Of a DNA stretch of 64,000 nt, positions 42,301-50,342 are shown piece by piece (within the stretch, counting starts at the first letter, position 1; the number at the start of each line of letters is the position of its first letter). The position numbers and the translations under genes were made by a program. The stretch covers positions 62,001 to 126,000 of the forward strand of contig NZ_JACHGP010000020.1 in assembly GCF_014202335.1 (NCBI RefSeq). Direction: 5' to 3'. The notes beneath the pieces were generated by a model that saw only the letters and a list, made by a program, of their open reading frames with translations, did not search any database and had not been told where the DNA came from. The stretch is from Mycobacterium sp. AZCC_0083. Lineage in GTDB: Bacteria; Actinomycetota; Actinomycetes; Mycobacteriales; Mycobacteriaceae.

Positions 42301-42381
42301 GGCACTCTACCTTGATGCGCTATATATGGTGTTGCTGAGAGAACACGATACGTTACGGTGTCGAGGGTAGCCATGAGTGCC
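42301..42381. promoter_or_regulatory. wide inverted repeat in mce leader region
   Basis: GGCACTC at 42301-42307 pairs with GAGTGCC at 42375-42381, and CTACC at 42307-42311 pairs with GGTAG at 42366-42370, leaving CCAT as a bulge. Such pairing could form a 5' UTR stem before the mce operon or mark two inverted protein sites. The 42163-42441 gap otherwise shows no clear KstR-type site. Confidence 0.35.
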
Positions 42382-42441
42382 GCTGAATGAGAACCGACGC
42401 TTGAACGCCAGTACCGGCGTGATCAAGAGGTAGGAGCATCG

Positions 42442-42543
42442 ATGCCCCGGACGAACATCGTCGGTCTGTTTCAGGCGGTCGGCGGCCTGTTCGCGATGGT
42501 GGCCGTCACCGTTCTGGACGGACCGGGATCTGATGGGGTTTAG
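42442..42543 (+). other. short leader frame duplicating the yrbE N-terminus
   Basis: A 33-codon open frame (MPRTNIVGLF, then QAVGGLFAM) with TAGGAG six bases before ATG 42442. Its QAVGGLFAM is identical to residues in the N-terminus of the following permease, and at DNA level 42472-42513 matches 42605-42646 at 32 of 42 positions. It ends TAG 42541-42543, overlapping the permease ATG at 42533. It looks like a partial duplication of the permease 5' end, or a coupled leader peptide. Confidence 0.5.
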
Positions 42544-43345
42544 ATCATCGGTGGACCGCTGGTCGCCGGGCCTTTCAGCGCCGCGCAGTCTCTCTGCGGG
42601 GATGCAGGCCGTCGGGGGGCTGTTCGCAATGTCGGCCGACGCGGTCAAGTTCGTTTTCCGCAGGCCCTTTCAGGGCCGAGAGTTTCTGGAGCAGGCCTGG
42701 TTCGTGGCCAGGGTTGCGCTTGCTCCCACTTTGCTGGTCGCGATTCCGTTTACCGTTCTGGTCAGCTTCACCCTCAATATCCTGCTGCGCGAACTCGGGG
42801 CGGCGGACCTGTCCGGTGCCGGTGCGGCGTTCGGTGCGGTCACCCAAGTGGGTCCGATCGTGACGGTGCTCATCGTGGCCGGTGCGGGCGCGACGGCGAT
42901 GTGTGCCGATCTGGGGTCGCGCACGATCCGCGAAGAGATCGACGCGATGGAAGTGCTGGGCATCAATCCGGTGCAACGCCTGGTGACCCCGCGGATGCTG
43001 GCCTCGGGTCTGGTGGCGCTGCTACTCAACAGCCTGGTCGTCATCATCGGCATCCTCGGCGGCTACTTCTTCTCCGTGTTCGTCCAGGGGGTCAACCCCG
43101 GCGCGTTCGCGGCGGGCATCACCCTGCTGACCGGAGTCCCCGAGGTGATCATCTCCTGTGTCAAGGCCGCCCTGTTCGGCCTGATCGCCGGCCTGGTGGC
43201 CTGCTACCGCGGGCTGACGATCAGCGGTGGTGGCGCCAAGGCGGTGGGCAACGCCGTCAACGAAACCGTGGTCTACGCATTCATGGCGCTGTTCGTCATC
43301 AACGTGGTCGTCACCGCCATCGGCATCCAAATGACGGCCAGGTGA
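42533..43345 (+). CDS. yrbEA: Mce-system permease YrbE, first subunit
   Basis: A 270-residue MlaE/YrbE-family permease with five to six membrane helices. The hallmark EEIDAMEVLGINPVQRLVTP (cytoplasmic coupling helix region) and SFTLNILLRELGAADLSGAG are present, ending VNETVVYAFMALFVINVV. Together with YrbEB and the MceG ATPase (encoded elsewhere) it forms the inner-membrane core of an Mce lipid importer. By wording it is closer to the M. tuberculosis Mce4 (sterol) permease than to Mce1, from memory and not from alignment. ATG 42533 lies inside the leader frame. Confidence 0.92.
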   Translation: MGFRSSVDRWSPGLSAPRSLSAGMQAVGGLFAMSADAVKFVFRRPFQGREFLEQAWFVARVALAPTLLVAIPFTVLVSFTLNILLRELGAADLSGAGAAFGAVTQVGPIVTVLIVAGAGATAMCADLGSRTIREEIDAMEVLGINPVQRLVTPRMLASGLVALLLNSLVVIIGILGGYFFSVFVQGVNPGAFAAGITLLTGVPEVIISCVKAALFGLIAGLVACYRGLTISGGGAKAVGNAVNETVVYAFMALFVINVVVTAIGIQMTAR

Positions 43346-43349
43346 CCAC

Positions 43350-44204
43350 GTGGCTGCGATGACACTGAGAGCCCTCTACCCGCAAGCTACCCACCAGCTC
43401 GGTAAGCCGATCTCGCTTCTGGGCCGGATCGGCGATCACACGCTGTTCTACGGCAAGGCAATCGCCGGGGCGCCGTTCGCGGCCACCCACTACACGCGTG
43501 AAATCATCCGCCTGATCGCCGAGATCAGCATGGGCGCAGGCACCTTGGCGATGATCGGCGGCACCGTGGTGATCGTCGGGTTCTTGACCGTGGCGACCGG
43601 CGGCGTGCTGGCCGTGCAGGGATACAGCTCGCTGGGCAACATCGGCATCGAAGCGTTGACCGGATTTCTGGCGGCATTCGTCAACGTCCGCATCTCGGCG
43701 CCGATCGTCGCGGGCATCGGCCTGGCCGCCACCTTCGGCGCCGGGGTGACTGCGCAACTGGGTGCCATGCGGATCAACGAAGAGATCGACGCGCTCGAAT
43801 CCATGGCCATCCGGCCCATTTCGTACCTGGTCAGCACCCGGATCATCGCGGGGATGATCGCGATCACGCCGTTGTACTCGATCGCGGTCATCTTGTCGTT
43901 CGTGGCGAGCCAGTTCACCACCGTCTTCCTGTTGGGGCAGTCCGGCGGCTTGTACGACCACTACTTCAACACCTTCCTCAACCCGATCGACCTGTTGTGG
44001 TCGTTCTTGCAGGCGATTCTGATGGCATTGGCCATCCTGCTGATCCACACCTACTACGGCTACTTCGCCACTGGAGGTCCCTCTGGTGTTGGTGTCGCGG
44101 TGGGCAATGCGGTGCGTACGTCCCTGGTCGTGGTGGTATCGGTGACATTGCTTGTCTCGCTTGCCATCTACGGCTCCAACGGCAACTTCAATCTGTCGGG
44201 ATAG
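43350..44204 (+). CDS. yrbEB: Mce-system permease YrbE, second subunit
   Basis: A 284-residue MlaE/YrbE permease from GTG 43350, five bases after yrbEA. It has RINEEIDALESMAIRPISYLVSTR as the EEID-type coupling segment (not quoted fully), five predicted membrane helices and the family ending VRTSLVVVVSVTLLVSLAIYG. It pairs with YrbEA to form the permease dimer. It is followed after ten bases by mceA, preserving the canonical yrbEA-yrbEB-mceA-F order. Confidence 0.92.
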   Translation: MAAMTLRALYPQATHQLGKPISLLGRIGDHTLFYGKAIAGAPFAATHYTREIIRLIAEISMGAGTLAMIGGTVVIVGFLTVATGGVLAVQGYSSLGNIGIEALTGFLAAFVNVRISAPIVAGIGLAATFGAGVTAQLGAMRINEEIDALESMAIRPISYLVSTRIIAGMIAITPLYSIAVILSFVASQFTTVFLLGQSGGLYDHYFNTFLNPIDLLWSFLQAILMALAILLIHTYYGYFATGGPSGVGVAVGNAVRTSLVVVVSVTLLVSLAIYGSNGNFNLSG

Positions 44205-44214
44205 GGGACAAGTC

Positions 44215-45492
44215 GTGACGCAAAACCTGGGCCCGGGTCCGATCCACCGGTCTGAAACCGCCAGCGTCGCTACTCCTGTCGCTGCATCGCCTGGGCAAAG
44301 TTTCGGCGCGCGCGGGTACGCGCGTCCACTTGCGGGTCTGGCGATGGTTGTCGCCATCGTCGCCATCGTCGCCCTTGCCGTCGGGTTGTTCCGCGGTGGT
44401 TTCACCGAAACCGTTCCGGTCACCGTGATTGCGCAGCGCGCCGGCCTGGTGATGAATCCCGATGCCAAGGTGAAGATGCTCGGCGTGCAGGTCGGCAAGG
44501 TCGATTCAATCGAGGAACGGCCGGACGGCCAAGCCGCGATTCACCTGGCGATGGAACCGTCTCAGCTGCATCTCATTCCCTCCAATGTGCTCGTGGCCAT
44601 CACGTCATCAACGGTGTTCGGCGCCAAATTCGTTCAGCTGATCCCTCCTGCCGAGCCGTCGCCGACGGCCATGTCCGCCGGACAGGTGCTCGACGCCAAA
44701 CGCGTGACGGTGGAGATCAACACGGTGTTCGAGCAACTCACGTCGGTGCTGTCGACGATTGAGCCCGAAAAGCTCAATGAGACCCTTGGGGCGATCGCGT
44801 CCGCACTAAATGGCCGTGGCGAGAAGATCGGTCAGATGCTCACTGATCTCGATTCCCTTCTTGCCAAGTTGGAGCCGAGTCTTCCGAATCTGAGCCATGA
44901 CATCGCCGTGGCGCCCGACGTGTTCAGCGCCTACGCCGATGCGGCGCCGGACCTCATCAAGACCGCCGACAACGCGACGCGAATCAGCCAGACCTTCGTC
45001 GACGAGCAACAAAACCTGGACGCGCTCTTGGTCAGCGCGATCGGGTTGGCCGACATCGGAAACGACGTCGTGGGCACCAACAGGCAGCCGCTAGCCGATG
45101 TCCTGCATCTGCTGGTGCCGACCACCGACCTGACGAGCCAGTACCACGAAGGGTTGAACTGCGCGCTGGCCGGCATGGTGGCATTCACCAAGAATCCGCC
45201 ACTGCCCGAGCCCGGTGCCGAAGTGTTGATCAGCTTCGCGCTCGGGGTCGACCGCTATCGTTATCCGAGCGACCTCCCGAAGGTCGCCGCAACCGGCGGT
45301 CCGCATTGCCAGGGCCTGCCGAACGTGCCCGCCGGGGTGCGTCCACCGTTCCTGGTCGCCGACGTCGGCGCCAGCCCCTGGAAGTACGGAAACCAGGGAA
45401 TCCTGCTGAACTCCGACGGCCTCAAGCAGCTGTTGTTCGGGCCGATCGACGGGCCACCGCGCAACTCCGCACAGATCGGGCAGCCCGGATGA
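44215..45492 (+). CDS. mceA: Mce family protein A
   Basis: A 425-residue Mce protein from GTG 44215 with AGGGGA upstream. It has an N-terminal membrane anchor (LAMVVAIVAIVALAVGLF), a single MCE domain (VTVIAQRAGLVMNPDAKVKM and following) and a helical region that in solved Mce complexes builds the shared needle through which lipids travel. The C-terminal region has a conserved Cys pair around GLNCALAGM and GPHCQGLP. Hetero-hexamer of MceA-F is expected. The stop overlaps the mceB start. Confidence 0.92.
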   Translation: MTQNLGPGPIHRSETASVATPVAASPGQSFGARGYARPLAGLAMVVAIVAIVALAVGLFRGGFTETVPVTVIAQRAGLVMNPDAKVKMLGVQVGKVDSIEERPDGQAAIHLAMEPSQLHLIPSNVLVAITSSTVFGAKFVQLIPPAEPSPTAMSAGQVLDAKRVTVEINTVFEQLTSVLSTIEPEKLNETLGAIASALNGRGEKIGQMLTDLDSLLAKLEPSLPNLSHDIAVAPDVFSAYADAAPDLIKTADNATRISQTFVDEQQNLDALLVSAIGLADIGNDVVGTNRQPLADVLHLLVPTTDLTSQYHEGLNCALAGMVAFTKNPPLPEPGAEVLISFALGVDRYRYPSDLPKVAATGGPHCQGLPNVPAGVRPPFLVADVGASPWKYGNQGILLNSDGLKQLLFGPIDGPPRNSAQIGQPG

Positions 45493-46517
45493 TGCGGTCC
45501 GGACGCGCGACGTTCCTGAAGTTCGCGTCATTCGTCGTGGTGATGGCGGTGATGACCGCCTTCCTCTTCCTCATCTTCGGCCAATACCGCACCGGTGCGA
45601 CCAATGGCTATTCCGCCGTGTTCGCCGACGCATCGCGCGTTGAGCCCGGAGACTCCGTGCGGGTCGCCGGAATCCGGGTGGGCACCGTCAACACGGTCTC
45701 GCTGCGCCCGGACAAGACGGTGGTGGTGCGGTTCGACGCCGACCACGGCGTCGTGCTCACCGCAGGCACCAAGGCAGCAGTGCGCTACCTCAACCTGGTC
45801 GGCGATCGCTATCTCGAGCTCGTCGACGGTCCCGGCTCGACGCGGGTGCTGCCAGCCGGATCGCAGATTCCCGTCGACCGTACCGAGCCCGCACTGGACC
45901 TCGATCTGCTGCTCGGTGGGCTGAAACCAGTGATCCAGGGCCTCAACCCGCAGGACGTCAACGCGCTCACCTCCTCGCTCGTACAGGTCTTCCAGGGCCA
46001 GGACGCCACTCTGGAGTCCCTCCTGTCGAAGACATCGTCGTTCTCAAACACGTTGGCGGACAACGGTCAGGTGGTTGAACAACTGATCGACAACCTGAAC
46101 ACAGTGGTGGCCACGCTCGCCAAGGATGGCGACAAGTTCTCCAGCGCAATCGACGGTCTGGAAAAGCTGATCACCGGCCTGTCGCAAGACCGCGATCCGA
46201 TCGGAGCCGCGATCGAGTCCCTCGACAACGGAACCGCGTCCATCGCGGACCTGCTGACCAATGCGCGCCCGCCGCTGGCGGGCACGGTGGACCAGCTGAA
46301 TCGAGTGGCCCCGCTGCTCGATCAGGACAAGGACCGCATCGACCTCGCACTTCAGAAGGCGCCGGACAACTACCGCAAACTCGTCCGGCTCGGTTCGTAC
46401 GGCAGCTGGTTCCCGTACTACCTCTGCGGAATCAGCCTCCGGGCCAGCGACCTGCAGGGCCGGACGGTGGTCTTTCCCTGGGTCAAACAAGAAGGCGGGA
46501 GGTGCAGCGAGCCCTAA
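45489..46517 (+). CDS. mceB: Mce family protein B
   Basis: A 342-residue Mce protein. ATG 45489 overlaps the mceA stop. Anchor helix at residues about 11-32 (ASFVVVMAVMTAFLFLIFG), then an MCE domain (YSAVFADASRVEPGDSVRVA) and helical repeats (LEKLITGLSQDRDPIGAAIE). The end contains GSYGSWFPYYLCGISLRA, a typical MceB closing motif with a cysteine. Its stop overlaps the mceC ATG (TAATG). It forms one wall of the MceA-F hexameric lipid channel. Confidence 0.92.
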   Translation: MMRSGRATFLKFASFVVVMAVMTAFLFLIFGQYRTGATNGYSAVFADASRVEPGDSVRVAGIRVGTVNTVSLRPDKTVVVRFDADHGVVLTAGTKAAVRYLNLVGDRYLELVDGPGSTRVLPAGSQIPVDRTEPALDLDLLLGGLKPVIQGLNPQDVNALTSSLVQVFQGQDATLESLLSKTSSFSNTLADNGQVVEQLIDNLNTVVATLAKDGDKFSSAIDGLEKLITGLSQDRDPIGAAIESLDNGTASIADLLTNARPPLAGTVDQLNRVAPLLDQDKDRIDLALQKAPDNYRKLVRLGSYGSWFPYYLCGISLRASDLQGRTVVFPWVKQEGGRCSEP

Positions 46518-47605
46518 TGCTCAAGTATCGCGGATCCAATCTCATTCGTGCCGGATTCATCGGCGTCGTCCTGATCGTCCTCGTCATCGCGATCGGGCTG
46601 CAGCCCCAGCGGCTGTGGTCAATGGCGACCGCGATCAGATACCAGGCGCTGTTCTCCGAAGGCGGCGGACTCGCCCCCGGCAACGACGTGACCGTCTCCG
46701 GCATCAAGGTCGGCGCCGTGTCGGACGTGGCGCTGCAGCACGGCGATGCCTTGGTGACGTTCACCATCGACGGGGCGGTTGCGCTCGGGTCGGACACCAC
46801 CGCCCACATTCGGACGGGCACGCTGCTGGGAGAGCGGGCACTGACCTTGGAGTCGGCGGGCGCCGGGACGATGCATCCGTCCGACGTGATCCCGGTCGCG
46901 CGCACGTCCTCGCCGTATTCGCTGACCGAGGCGGTCAGCGACCTCACGACGAACGCCGCGGGAACCGACACCGGTTCGCTCAACCAATCCCTCGACACGC
47001 TGTCCGAGACGATCGAGCGGATAGCACCGCAATTGGGACCGACCTTTGACGGCCTGACCCGGTTGTCGCGGTCGCTCAACAGCCGGAACGAGTCGCTGGG
47101 CGCGCTACTCAAGAGCGCCAGCGATGTCACCGGAATCCTGTCGCAACGCAGCCAACAGCTCAACACGCTCATCCTCAACGCCAACGACCTGCTCGGGGTG
47201 CTGGTGGCGCGCCGGCAGGCGATCGTCGACCTGCTCGCCAACACATCAGCGCTGGCCCAACAGCTGTCGGGTCTGGTGCACGACAACGAACGGGAGCTGG
47301 AGCCGGCGTTGCAGAAACTGAATTCGGTCACCGCGATGCTGGAGCGCAACCGCGACAACATCGCCAAGGCATTGCCGGGTCTGGCGAAGTTCGAGATCAC
47401 CCAGGGCGAGGCCGTCGCCAACGGTCCCTTCTACCAGGCGTACGTGCCCAATCTCGTACCTGCAGAAATGCTGCAGCCGTTCCTGGACTACGCATTCGGG
47501 TTCAGAAGGGGTGTCGACGCCGGGCAACCGCCGGACAACGCCGGGCCTCGGGCCGAGCTGCCGTTCCCCTACAACGGAATCCCACAGCCGGGGGACCACC
47601 CATGA
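46517..47605 (+). CDS. mceC: Mce family protein C
   Basis: A 362-residue Mce protein. ATG 46517 overlaps the mceB stop as TAATG; GTG 46502 is also in frame, but it would overlap the GGGAGG that likely serves as ribosome-binding site. Anchor (AGFIGVVLIVLVIAIGL), MCE domain (YQALFSEGGGLAPGNDVTVS) and a long helical part rich in Asn/Leu heptads (QQLNTLILNANDLLGVLVAR). It ends with a Pro/Gly tail. It belongs to the MceA-F hexamer. Confidence 0.9.
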   Translation: MLKYRGSNLIRAGFIGVVLIVLVIAIGLQPQRLWSMATAIRYQALFSEGGGLAPGNDVTVSGIKVGAVSDVALQHGDALVTFTIDGAVALGSDTTAHIRTGTLLGERALTLESAGAGTMHPSDVIPVARTSSPYSLTEAVSDLTTNAAGTDTGSLNQSLDTLSETIERIAPQLGPTFDGLTRLSRSLNSRNESLGALLKSASDVTGILSQRSQQLNTLILNANDLLGVLVARRQAIVDLLANTSALAQQLSGLVHDNERELEPALQKLNSVTAMLERNRDNIAKALPGLAKFEITQGEAVANGPFYQAYVPNLVPAEMLQPFLDYAFGFRRGVDAGQPPDNAGPRAELPFPYNGIPQPGDHP

Positions 47606-49065
47606 TGTCCCGCAAGCGGTTTGCGGCCGGGCTGGCGGTCGTCCTGGCAGCGCTGCTCGTCGTCGGCGCGGCACTGGTCGTCCGGCAAACGTTCTTCCGG
47701 CCCAAGACGATCACCGCCTACTTCACCACCGCCACCGCGGTCTACCCGGGTGACGAGGTTCGGGTATCCGGCGTCAAGATCGGCAGCATCACCTCCATCC
47801 AGCCGGAGGGAACTCAGGCCAAGATGACGCTGGACGTCGATCGCGACGTGGCCATCCCGGCCGACGCGAAGGCGGTGATCGTCGCCCAAAATCTGGTCGC
47901 GGCCCGCTATGTCCAGCTCGCGCCTGCATACCGGTCCAGCGGCCCGACGATGTCCGACGGCGCGGTGATCCCGGTCGAACGGACGGCGGTACCCGTCGAA
48001 TGGGACGAGGTCAAAGCCCAATTGATGCGATTGGCAACAGATTTGGGGCCGACCAGCCAGATCTCCAGCACGTCGGTAGCACGGTTCATCGACAGCGCCG
48101 CCGACGCGCTGGGCGGTAACGGCGACAAGTTGCGGCAGACGCTGGCTCAACTGTCCGGGGTTGGGCGGATCCTGGCCGACGGCAGCGGCAACGTCGTCGA
48201 CATCATCAAGAATCTGCAGACATTCGTCACGGCCCTTCGCGACAGCAACACCCAGATCGTGCAGTTCGGTGACCGGCTCGCCACGCTGACCAGCGTGGTG
48301 AACGACAGCAGGTCCAATCTGGATGCCGCGCTGACCGACCTCTCGGTGGCGGTCGGCGACGTGCAGCGGTTCATCGCGGGAAGTCGTGACCAGACCGCCG
48401 AGCAGATTCAGCGGCTGACCAACGTCACCCAGAACCTCGTCGATCACCGCATGGACCTCGAAAACGTCCTTCACGCGGCGCCCAACGGGTTCGCGAACTT
48501 CTACAACATCTACAACCCCGACACCGGAGCTGCCGTCGGCCAGTTCGTGGTCAACAACTTCTCCAACCCCGTGGCGTTCTTCTGCTCGGCGATCGGCGGC
48601 ATCGAGAACATCACCGCGCCCGAAACGGCGAAGCTGTGCGCGCAGTACCTCGGCCCCGCGATGCGCCTGCTCAACTTCAACTACTTGCCGTTTCCGGTCA
48701 ACCCGTACCTGACGAAGTCAGCAAGCCCGGACAACATCGTCTACTCCGACCCGAGCCTGGCACCCGGCGGCGCCGGCCCGACGCCGGGGCCGCCCGAAAT
48801 ACCGCCCACGGTGTCGGCGTATACGGGGCTGAACGGAGATGTGCCGCCGCCCCCGGGGTACGGGCAGCCGCCGCCTGGAGTCGCACCTGGCCCGTCGGCA
48901 CCCGATCATTTGCCGGCCTTTCCCTCACCTGCACTGTTTCCGGGAGCGCCGGTGCCCGCCGCGCCGACGAGCGTGGGAGACATGTTGCTTCCGGCTGAGG
49001 CCCCGGCGCCCAGCGGGCCGCTGCCCGGCGCACCACTCCCCGCGGAAGGGACACCACCATCATGA
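47602..49065 (+). CDS. mceD: Mce family protein D
   Basis: A 487-residue Mce protein, ATG 47602 overlapping the mceC stop. It has an N-terminal anchor (AAGLAVVLAALLVVGAALVV-like), an MCE domain (ITAYFTTATAVYPGDEVRVS), a helical needle segment and a C-terminal tail of about 110 residues that is very Pro/Gly/Ala rich (PPPPGYGQPPPGVAPGPS), probably extended in the periplasm or cell wall. A CSAIGG and LCAQYLG cysteine pair lies before the tail. It is part of the same translationally coupled operon. Confidence 0.92.
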   Translation: MMSRKRFAAGLAVVLAALLVVGAALVVRQTFFRPKTITAYFTTATAVYPGDEVRVSGVKIGSITSIQPEGTQAKMTLDVDRDVAIPADAKAVIVAQNLVAARYVQLAPAYRSSGPTMSDGAVIPVERTAVPVEWDEVKAQLMRLATDLGPTSQISSTSVARFIDSAADALGGNGDKLRQTLAQLSGVGRILADGSGNVVDIIKNLQTFVTALRDSNTQIVQFGDRLATLTSVVNDSRSNLDAALTDLSVAVGDVQRFIAGSRDQTAEQIQRLTNVTQNLVDHRMDLENVLHAAPNGFANFYNIYNPDTGAAVGQFVVNNFSNPVAFFCSAIGGIENITAPETAKLCAQYLGPAMRLLNFNYLPFPVNPYLTKSASPDNIVYSDPSLAPGGAGPTPGPPEIPPTVSAYTGLNGDVPPPPGYGQPPPGVAPGPSAPDHLPAFPSPALFPGAPVPAAPTSVGDMLLPAEAPAPSGPLPGAPLPAEGTPPS

Positions 49066-50342
49066 CGGGCGCACGATCGACGCGCCGACTGCTCGTCATC
49101 GCGTGCAGCGTCGCGGTGACGGCGACAGGGTGTGCCTTCCAGGGCGTGAATTCGTTGCCGCTACCCGGCGCGGTGGGCCGGGGGACCGGCGCCAACATCT
49201 ACCACGTCGAGATCGCGAATGTCGGTACGCTGGAGTCGAATTCACCGGTCATGATCGACGACGTCGTGGTTGGCAGCGTGGGCAAGATGACGGTGCAAGG
49301 CTGGCACGCCGACGTCGAGATCTCGGTGAAACCCGATGCCGTCATCCCCGCGAACGCTGTTGCAAGCGTCGGGCAGACCAGCCTGCTGGGATCCATGCAT
49401 CTCGCGGTCAACCCGCCGCTCGGCCAGCCGCCGACCGGGCGGCTGCAACCGGGCGCCACCATTCCACTCAACAGGTCTTCGACGTATCCGTCGACCGAGC
49501 AGACGTTGTCATCGCTGTCGGCGGTCGTCAACGGCGGAGGACTGGGGCAGATCGGCGACATCATCCACAACTTCAACGCCGCCTTGTCCGGCCGGGAAGA
49601 CCAGGTTCGCGACCTGATCACTCGCCTCGACACCTTCGTCGGCATGCTCGACCAACAGCATGACAGCATCATCGCCTCCGTTGAGGCACTGAACCGACTT
49701 GCCGCGACGTTCGCCGAACAGCGCGACGTCATCACCCAAGCGCTGCGCAAGATACCCCCGGCACTGGACGTCTTGAACAAGGAGCGGCCGCGCATCACGA
49801 TGGCCCTGGACAAGCTACGGATTTTCAGCGACACCGCCAGCGGGCTCGTCAACGACACGCAGGCGGACCTGGTGAAGAACTTGCAGAACCTTGAGCCGAC
49901 GATCAAAGCGCTCGCCGACATCGGACCGGACCTGGATGCCGCGATTGCCCAAGCGACGGTATACCCGTACGCCCAGAGCTTCATCGACCGAGCCGTCCGA
50001 GGGGACTACGTGAACTTCTACGCCATCCTCGACCTCACGGTTCCCCGACTCAAGCGGACATTGTTCTTGGGCACCCGCTGGGGTCAAGAGGGCGCTGAGT
50101 TGGTGCCGGCGCCGGGGGACCCGTGGTATCTGAACTACAGCTATGACCCCCTCAGCGTCGGCGTCAACCCGCCGGCCGCGGATCCTGCGCCGCCGCCGGA
50201 CGCAACCGCGCTGGCGGTGCCCGCCGAAGCCGGGTCCATGCCACCGGTGACGGAGCCGTTGCTACCGGTGGTTCCGCCGATGTCGGCACAAGCGCCGCCA
50301 CCGCCCGGAAGTTCGCCACTTCAGATTTTTGCGGGTGGATGA
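49062..50342 (+). CDS. mceE: Mce family lipoprotein E
   Basis: A 426-residue Mce protein with a lipoprotein-type signal: RRLLVIACSVAVTATGC with Cys24 as the probable acylated residue, as is usual for the MceE/LprK position. The lipobox (ATGC) is loose but acceptable. The MCE domain begins IYHVEIANVGTLESNSPVM, followed by helices and a Pro-rich tail. ATG 49062 overlaps the mceD stop. The lipid anchor replaces the membrane helix of the other subunits. Confidence 0.92.
   Translation: MTGARSTRRLLVIACSVAVTATGCAFQGVNSLPLPGAVGRGTGANIYHVEIANVGTLESNSPVMIDDVVVGSVGKMTVQGWHADVEISVKPDAVIPANAVASVGQTSLLGSMHLAVNPPLGQPPTGRLQPGATIPLNRSSTYPSTEQTLSSLSAVVNGGGLGQIGDIIHNFNAALSGREDQVRDLITRLDTFVGMLDQQHDSIIASVEALNRLAATFAEQRDVITQALRKIPPALDVLNKERPRITMALDKLRIFSDTASGLVNDTQADLVKNLQNLEPTIKALADIGPDLDAAIAQATVYPYAQSFIDRAVRGDYVNFYAILDLTVPRLKRTLFLGTRWGQEGAELVPAPGDPWYLNYSYDPLSVGVNPPAADPAPPPDATALAVPAEAGSMPPVTEPLLPVVPPMSAQAPPPPGSSPLQIFAGG

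Noticed and set aside
42163..42441. KstR operator for the mce operon
   Set aside because: I looked for AAC-NN-GTT within a palindrome; only AACACGATACGTT with a 7-base gap is present, which does not fit the motif.
43311..44498. 395-codon minus-strand frame opposite yrbEB and mceA
   Set aside because: Overlaps two canonical mce genes; rich in Asp/His/Arg and typical of antisense of membrane-protein codons.
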